DNA of 64,000 nt from Marinilactibacillus piezotolerans. Its GTDB lineage: Bacteria; Bacillota; Bacilli; Lactobacillales; Carnobacteriaceae_A. Shown in pieces: positions 59,259 to 64,000 of this stretch. The stretch covers positions 248,001-312,000 of the forward strand of contig NZ_FWDP01000003.1 in the NCBI RefSeq assembly GCF_900169305.1, written 5' to 3'. How positions within the stretch are numbered: the first letter of the stretch is position 1; the number at the start of each line of letters is the position of its first letter. The position numbers and the translations under genes were made by a program. The notes beneath the pieces were generated by a model, which had not been told where the DNA came from, did no database searches, and was given only the letters and a program-made list of their open reading frames with translations.

Positions 59259-59690
59259 ATGGCTAATGAAATATTAAAATTAGAAAATCAGCTTTGTTTT
59301 TCGTTATATGCAACGACAAGACAAATGACAAAGATCTACCGTCCCTTATTAAAAGAATTGAATATTACCTATCCGCAGTATCTAGTACTGCTGGTCTTAT
59401 GGGAAGTACAAACCATTTCAGTAAAAACACTGGGCCAACGCCTGTTTCTTGATTCAGGAACGCTGACGCCTATGCTTAAGCGCATGGAAGAAAATGGACT
59501 GATTACTAGAACCCGTTCGAAAAGCGATGAAAGAGTCGTAGAAGTCACTTTGACTGAAAAAGGTGAACGATCGGAAGCGAAAGCGGAAAATATCCCAGTC
59601 AATTTCATTAAGCATTTGAATTTGAACGAAGAAGAATTCATACAGTTGAAGAATATACTAGGTAAAATGATGAGCCAGTTCGGCGAGTAA
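59259..59690 (+). CDS. ohrR: MarR-family peroxide sensor OhrR
   Basis: 143 residues. MarR winged helix with a wing near [16 protein letters not shown]. The N-terminal [16 protein letters not shown] holds Cys 13, matching the redox-sensing Cys 15 of Bacillus OhrR; no second Cys is present, so it is the one-Cys type. Oxidation releases it from the ohr operator. rlmH follows 12 bp after the stop and may share its transcript. Confidence 0.93.
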   Translation: MANEILKLENQLCFSLYATTRQMTKIYRPLLKELNITYPQYLVLLVLWEVQTISVKTLGQRLFLDSGTLTPMLKRMEENGLITRTRSKSDERVVEVTLTEKGERSEAKAENIPVNFIKHLNLNEEEFIQLKNILGKMMSQFGE

Positions 59691-59701
59691 GGTGGAAGAA
59701 A

Positions 59702-60181
59702 ATGGATATTACGATCCTTTCAGTCGGTAAATTGAAAGAAAAGTATTTGAAAAAAGGCATCGATGAATACGCCAAGCGACTCGGTGCCTATACAAAGTTC
59801 AACGTTATAGAAGTACCAGACGAAAAAGCTCCGGAAAATCTGAGTGATGCGGAAATGATCCAGATCAAAGATAAAGAAGGTCAGCGATTGCTGGCGAAGA
59901 TTTCTGACCAAGCATACGTATTTGCCTTGGCTATCGAGTCCAAAGAACGAACATCAGAAAAATTCGCAAAAGAAATCGAGCAGCTCATGATTCATGGAAA
60001 AAGCAGCATCGTCTTCGTGATCGGAGGCTCACTTGGACTGAGTGAAGATGTGATGAAACGCAGCGATGGGACGATCTCTTTCGGAAAAATGACCTACCCG
60101 CATCAACTGATGAGACTGATTCTGACCGAGCAGATCTATAGAGCATTTCGGATTATGCGTGGGGAACCTTACCATAAGTAG
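59702..60181 (+). CDS. rlmH: 23S rRNA pseudouridine-1915 N3-methyltransferase RlmH
   Basis: 159 residues, SPOUT fold. It methylates pseudouridine 1915 in helix 69. It starts [23 protein letters not shown]; the SAM loop is [13 protein letters not shown] and the C-terminal [25 protein letters not shown] is the family signature, ending YHK. Near htrA, as in many Firmicutes, here with ohr/ohrR between. Confidence 0.97.
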   Translation: MDITILSVGKLKEKYLKKGIDEYAKRLGAYTKFNVIEVPDEKAPENLSDAEMIQIKDKEGQRLLAKISDQAYVFALAIESKERTSEKFAKEIEQLMIHGKSSIVFVIGGSLGLSEDVMKRSDGTISFGKMTYPHQLMRLILTEQIYRAFRIMRGEPYHK

Positions 60182-60230
60182 ATGAGGTTTCAAAAACATA
60201 AGTTAACAAGAAATTTTAATCAGTGATAAG

Positions 60231-60274
60231 AAAAAAGTACGCAAATTGGCAATAACCAATATGCGTACTTTTAC
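60231..60274. terminator. bidirectional terminator
   Basis: AAAAGTACGCA pairs with TGCGTACTTTT, with an inner AATTGG/CCAAT helix, between convergent rlmH and the VOC gene. Confidence 0.85.
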
Positions 60275-60285
60275 TATTCAACTAA

Positions 60286-60669
60286 TTATTTTGCGCGTTT
60301 TACTTCAATTCGGTAACCATCAGGGTCTGTTACAAAGAAGTAAGACGGTGTGCCGCCTGAAAGTCCTTTTAGCTCACCGGTTTCGTAAGCAGAGTCTTTA
60401 CAGATTTCGTGCATTTTTTCTAAGTCGCTGACCGTCACGCCTAAATGACTGAAGCCGTCTCCTATAGTATATGGCTCAGCATCGTAATTGTAAGTCAGTT
60501 CGATTTGCACAGAAGAACCGGGAGAATTCAAATAAATTAAATCAAACTTTTTATCTGGGAATTCTCTGCGGCTGGCCACTTCAAAATCAAATAAGTTAGT
60601 GTAAAAGTCTAAAGTAGCCTCAATGTCTCTGACACGCAGGCAAATTTCAACAAGTACTTGGTTCATCAT
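60286..60669 (-). CDS. glyoxalase I-like VOC family protein
   Basis: About 127 residues, two beta-alpha-beta-beta-beta modules of the vicinal oxygen chelate fold, similar to lactoylglutathione lyase: EICLRVRDIEATLDFYTNLF, HLGVTVSDLEKMHE, FFVTDPDGYRIEV. Metal-ligand positions look like glyoxalase I, but many paralogues act on other substrates. Two ATGs (60669 and 60666) follow GGAGG; a TTG upstream is unlikely. Confidence 0.82.
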   Translation of the reverse strand: MMNQVLVEICLRVRDIEATLDFYTNLFDFEVASRREFPDKKFDLIYLNSPGSSVQIELTYNYDAEPYTIGDGFSHLGVTVSDLEKMHEICKDSAYETGELKGLSGGTPSYFFVTDPDGYRIEVKRAK

Positions 60670-60779
60670 ATCATCCTCCAATTGTTTATACCTTTATTCT
60701 AGCATGAATAGGTCATCTACACACATTTTCCTAAAGAAATTATTGGTAGACTAAGTGAGTTAATGAGAGCAGTGTCTTA

Positions 60780-60812
60780 GATTCATACCTGACGAGATGT
60801 GCGGTATGAATC
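60780..60812. repeat. perfect inverted repeat in the 345-bp gap before dbpA
   Basis: GATTCATACC and GGTATGAATC form a 10-bp perfect stem with a 13-nt spacer, without a T-run. Otherwise the gap before the helicase gene shows only a weak promoter (TACAAT near 60990). Confidence 0.5.
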
Positions 60813-61026
60813 AACAATATGTAGAAATAAGCATAGGCAGAAACCATATTTTAATGGGTTTATCTCCTTTTTTGCTCAAAATAGTTGAATCCTGTTACGT
60901 TTTTAAGGAAGAATAAAGGTAAAGCTTCTGTTACACTAAAGATTGAATAACGACCAGAATTAAGAGTGATAAAAGCGTTTGAACTCTGATACAATCATTC
61001 AGTAAAGCAAAAGAAAGCAGGAGAGT

Positions 61027-62484
61027 ATGAATAAGCATTCATTTGAAACACTTGGAGTTAATTCCGAAGTATTAAAAGCATTAACGAGCTTACGTTATTT
61101 TAAACCGACAGCGGTTCAGGAAGCGGTCATTCCGCTGGCGCTAGAGAAACAGGATATCCTCGTCGAGTCTCAGACAGGCAGTGGCAAGACGATTGCCTTT
61201 GGTATTCCGCTTTGTGAACAAGCAGAGTGGGAAGAAAACAAACCACAAGCTTTGATTTTGGTTCCAACTCGGGAGTTAGCACTGCAAGTCAAGGACGACA
61301 TCATGAATATCGGCCGATTGAAGCGGATAAAGGCTACTGCAGTATTCGGCAAGTCCTCCTTTAAAACGCAGAAATCCGAATTGAAGCAAAAAAGCCATAT
61401 TGTTGTCGGTACTCCGGGCCGGGTATTGGAGCATTTAAAAGAAGGCACACTAGCAGTAGATAAAGTCAGCAGCCTAGTCTTGGATGAAGCGGATGAAATG
61501 CTGAATATGGGGTTCATCGAACAAGTAGAAGAGATTATCAATCACTTGCCGAAAGAGCGTCAGACGATGCTGTTTTCTGCGACTATGCGGCCTCAAATAG
61601 AGCGTATCGTCAGTTTTTATATGAGTCCGGATCGTGCTTCTGTCAGGATGGAAGCATCCATGGAAAATACGCCTAAGATTTTACACTCGTATATCAACGT
61701 AGAAGAAGAAAGTAAGAAAAAGCAACTATTAGATTTATTGACCATTGAGAATCCGGATGCTTGTATCATTTTTTGTAACACGAAAGACGTGGTGGATTCT
61801 GTAATGAAGTATCTGGACAAAGCTGGTTTGCCAATCGATAAGCTGCACGGCGGTATGGATCAAGATGATCGAGTGGAGGTAATGGATGAATTCCGCTCCG
61901 GGAAACTCCGTTATCTGGTCGCTACGGATGTCGCTGCTCGTGGAATCGACGTTGATAATCTGACACACGTCGTCAACTATGATGTCCCGTTTGAAAAAGA
62001 GAATTACACACACCGCACAGGGCGGACAGGTCGAGCAGGCAAAACAGGACTGGCTTTGACGATGGTGAGTGACACTGACCGAAGACGATGGGATGACATT
62101 CGTGACTATGCCTTTAATGGTCAGCAAGAACTTACGGAAATATTTGCGCCTAATGAACGTGCAATTATCCGAGCAAAGGCAGCTTTCGAAAAGAAAATAA
62201 ACACACGAGTGGCTCCAAAAAAAGCCCGCAATAAAGAATTGAATAAAGACATCACGAAGGTTTACTTTAATGGCGGTAAAAAGAAAAAGTTGCGTGCAGT
62301 TGATTTCGTCGGGACGCTGACGAGTATTAAAGGAATATCAGCCGAAGATATCGGTATTATCACAATTCAGGAAAATGTCACCTACGTAGAGATCATGAAT
62401 GGCAAAGGACCTTACGTTATTTCCGAAATGCAGAATCGTACGATTAAAGGAAAAAACTTGAAAGTCAGTAAAGCACGCAAGTAA
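61027..62484 (+). CDS. dbpA: DEAD-box RNA helicase, DbpA type
   Basis: 485 residues. RecA-like domain 1 with Q motif (FKPTAVQ), SQTGSGKT, PTREL, DEAD and SAT; domain 2 with ARGID and HRTGRTGRAG. The C-terminal domain (about 405-485, KVYFNGGKKKKLRAVDFVGTL) is the DbpA/YxiN RNA-binding domain that targets hairpin 92 of 23S rRNA. A role in late large-subunit assembly is expected from the family. GGAGAG precedes the ATG. Confidence 0.92.
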   Translation: MNKHSFETLGVNSEVLKALTSLRYFKPTAVQEAVIPLALEKQDILVESQTGSGKTIAFGIPLCEQAEWEENKPQALILVPTRELALQVKDDIMNIGRLKRIKATAVFGKSSFKTQKSELKQKSHIVVGTPGRVLEHLKEGTLAVDKVSSLVLDEADEMLNMGFIEQVEEIINHLPKERQTMLFSATMRPQIERIVSFYMSPDRASVRMEASMENTPKILHSYINVEEESKKKQLLDLLTIENPDACIIFCNTKDVVDSVMKYLDKAGLPIDKLHGGMDQDDRVEVMDEFRSGKLRYLVATDVAARGIDVDNLTHVVNYDVPFEKENYTHRTGRTGRAGKTGLALTMVSDTDRRRWDDIRDYAFNGQQELTEIFAPNERAIIRAKAAFEKKINTRVAPKKARNKELNKDITKVYFNGGKKKKLRAVDFVGTLTSIKGISAEDIGIITIQENVTYVEIMNGKGPYVISEMQNRTIKGKNLKVSKARK

Positions 62485-62526
62485 ATAAAAGCGTCATTTG
62501 AATAAGCCGATTAAACAAGTTGGCCA

Positions 62527-62799
62527 AAGAAGACTATGATCACTTATCACTTAGACGGCTCACAGAAAAAAATCAGTAGATAAGTCTTTCAAAAAACTTG
62601 AAGTACAAGGAATGCAAGCAGGAGAATGGTTGCATGGTCATTTATCAGGGTGTAAAAAGATAAAGCATAAACGAGCAGGATTGCGTGTGAGATTTAAAGA
62701 GTTGGAGAATGGTGTAGAAATTATCGACATCATTACGATTGGAAAAGATCAGATAAAGAAATATATAAGATAGCTGGAAAACGTTTGAGTGATTCATAA
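62527..62799 (+). pseudogene. decayed RelE/ParE-family toxin gene
   Basis: Three reading frames together give a typical short RelE-type toxin: AKEDYDHL, then DGSQKK, then DKSFKKLEVQGMQAGEWLHG (continuing HLSGCKKIKHKRAGLRVRFKE and EIIDIITIGK), then SDKEIYKIAGKRLSDS and a stop at 62797-62799. Breaks lie near 62553 (a CACTTA repeat), near 62577 (stop TAG/TAA created by a shift) and near 62747. No intact antitoxin gene is adjacent. It explains most of the gap between dbpA and the last gene. Confidence 0.72.
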
Positions 62800-62809
62800 C
62801 CACAACAAA

Positions 62810-62840
62810 TAGAGAGAACCTATTCAATGGGTTCTCTCTA
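62810..62840. terminator. terminator of the reductase gene
   Basis: AGAGAGAACC pairs with GGTTCTCTCT across a short loop, with ATTTAT/ATTTGTTG flanks; it lies downstream of the minus-strand reductase. Confidence 0.65.
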
Positions 62841-62890
62841 TTTATATAGTGTTTATCTATATTAAAACAAGAAGCTGTTTGTTTTTAAAA

Positions 62891-64000
62891 TCAAGAATAA
62901 ATAGAAGACAAGTCACTGGCAATTGTCGGATAAGCAAAAATATGGTCAGCGACTTCTGATGCTGAAACTTTTTGTTCGATCAGCTGACTGAAGTAATTGA
63001 TCAGTTCATCTGCTTCGTTATTCAGACAAGCGGCACCGACAAGTAAACCAGAATCTTTATCGGTCACGATTTTGATTTTCGAGATCGGTTCATTGGTTCT
63101 GTGATAACTGAACCATTTAGTAGCATCAATAGCAGATACTTCATAGCGATCATCATCAGTAGTCGCTTGGACTCCGATTTGAGCTAATTTAGGCCCTGAG
63201 AAGACCATTGTCGGAATACTAGGATAAGCAATAGGATCAGTCGTTTTTCCCGTTAGATAAGATACTACATAACTAGATTCAAAACTGCAGACAGGCGTCA
63301 ATTTCGGCTGGCTTTTAGATAAAATATCACCTATTGCAAAGATCGCTGGGTTGCTGGTCTGAAGATATTCATTAACGGTAATGCCTTTTTTGTCATAGTC
63401 AACGCCAGCATTTTCGAGGTTCAATGCTTCCGTATTCGGAATTCTTCCGGTGGTACAGAAAACCAGGTCGGTATTTAATTGAAAGTCTGAATCGTCTGTC
63501 AGTGAAAAACCATCTCCAGCAGCTTCAATTTTTGAAATACTGACATTCAAATGGAACGTGACACCTTTAGCTTCAAGCTGCTTCATTAATAGATCAACGA
63601 GTTCCTGATCGAATGCTTTGAGAGGTCGATCATTGTGCTGGATGACATGTACGTCTGCACCTGCAGCATTTGCAAGGGCTGCAAATTCAAAAGCGATATA
63701 ACCGCCGCCAACGAGTGTAACCGTCTCAGGCATTTCTTTAAGAGACAAGAACTCTCTGCTGGTTAAGAAATGTTCTTTTCCTTCGATATCCAGGATTGAA
63801 GGACGAGCACCTGCTGCAATGACGAACTGTTCTGCTGTTAGTTCTTCTTCGTTTACTTTTAAGCTATGGTGGTCAATAAATGCTGCTTTACCATAAAACG
63901 TTTCTACTCCAGCGGATTCCAAACTTTCCTTGCTTTGCTCTGGCACAGGAGAAGTGAATGTTTCTTTGAACGCCATCAAATCCGGCCAATTCACGTCAGG
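62891..64000 (-). CDS. FAD/NAD(P)-dependent disulfide oxidoreductase, partial
   Basis: At least 369 residues of a glutathione-reductase-like protein; the N-terminus with the FAD-binding GxGxxG and any redox cysteine pair lies beyond the right edge. Visible: the NAD(P)-binding VTLVGGGYIAFEFAALANA, the second FAD motif PAIFAIGDIL, and the C-terminal dimerisation domain (from about 240). The motif WPDLMAFKETF is seen in the clade of glutathione reductase and mycothione reductase homologues of lactic bacteria. Substrate undetermined. Confidence 0.85.
   Translation of the reverse strand, partial: PDVNWPDLMAFKETFTSPVPEQSKESLESAGVETFYGKAAFIDHHSLKVNEEELTAEQFVIAAGARPSILDIEGKEHFLTSREFLSLKEMPETVTLVGGGYIAFEFAALANAAGADVHVIQHNDRPLKAFDQELVDLLMKQLEAKGVTFHLNVSISKIEAAGDGFSLTDDSDFQLNTDLVFCTTGRIPNTEALNLENAGVDYDKKGITVNEYLQTSNPAIFAIGDILSKSQPKLTPVCSFESSYVVSYLTGKTTDPIAYPSIPTMVFSGPKLAQIGVQATTDDDRYEVSAIDATKWFSYHRTNEPISKIKIVTDKDSGLLVGAACLNNEADELINYFSQLIEQKVSASEVADHIFAYPTIASDLSSIYS

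Overview
The window is the replication-origin region of a low-GC Gram-positive chromosome, almost certainly from the Lactobacillales. The gene set (a single YidC insertase, Jag, KtrAB, a sugar-phosphotransferase lifestyle, no sporulation genes) and the overall protein flavour fit a carnobacterium-like lactic acid bacterium (Carnobacteriaceae, for example the Marinilactibacillus/Alkalibacterium group). The family is an inference from recognition; no comparison was run.

Left arm (1-25.1 kb, almost all on the minus strand, so read away from the origin). 1-5.8 kb holds a truncated HTH/TPR regulator, an MscS channel and a CUT1-type sugar ABC importer (binding lipoprotein, two permeases, DUF624 protein) with no ATPase gene. 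6-8.8 kb holds small membrane proteins, a lipoprotein with an internal duplication and a 16-cysteine Csp-type copper-storage protein. 8.8-12.2 kb is mnmE-mnmG. 12.4-21 kb is an accessory block: M50-type protease, the trehalose genes treR/treC/treP and a DUF969-DUF979-pcp operon, with an array of degenerate 51-bp repeats between treR and pcp. 21-25.1 kb is folC, jag, yidC, rnpA and rpmH.

Origin (25.1-27.2 kb). Clusters of DnaA boxes lie on both sides of dnaA. The dnaA-dnaN gap also has a GC cluster, DnaA-trio-like CTA repeats and an AT-rich stretch, which together look like the unwinding element.

Right arm (25.6-64 kb, mostly plus strand). dnaA, dnaN, yaaA, recF, gyrB and gyrA are followed by rpsF-ssb-rpsR, gdpP-rplI and dnaB. 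Two perfect parS sites and one near-perfect site lie among them, although no parA or parB gene is in the window. Next come a three-gene fructose-type PTS, purA behind a long structured leader, ktrB-ktrA, a cytoplasmic alpha-amylase, a YtxH/DUF948 envelope pair, an orphan EIIA(Glc), walRK-yycHI-walJ, gdhA and htrA. The htrA gene is followed by a second dense DnaA-box cluster, about 33 kb from dnaA. The end of the window holds ohr/ohrR-rlmH, a VOC protein, a DbpA-type helicase, a decayed RelE-type toxin gene and a truncated disulfide reductase.

Functional links: orphan EIIA(Glc) could phosphorylate the EIIA-less TreP. GdpP (c-di-AMP hydrolysis) and KtrAB (a common c-di-AMP target) are close together. 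WalRK with its regulators and HtrA form the cell-envelope stress module. The points most worth a second look are the DnaA-box cluster after htrA, the purA leader, the 51-bp repeat array and the promoter-plus-terminator leader of mnmE.
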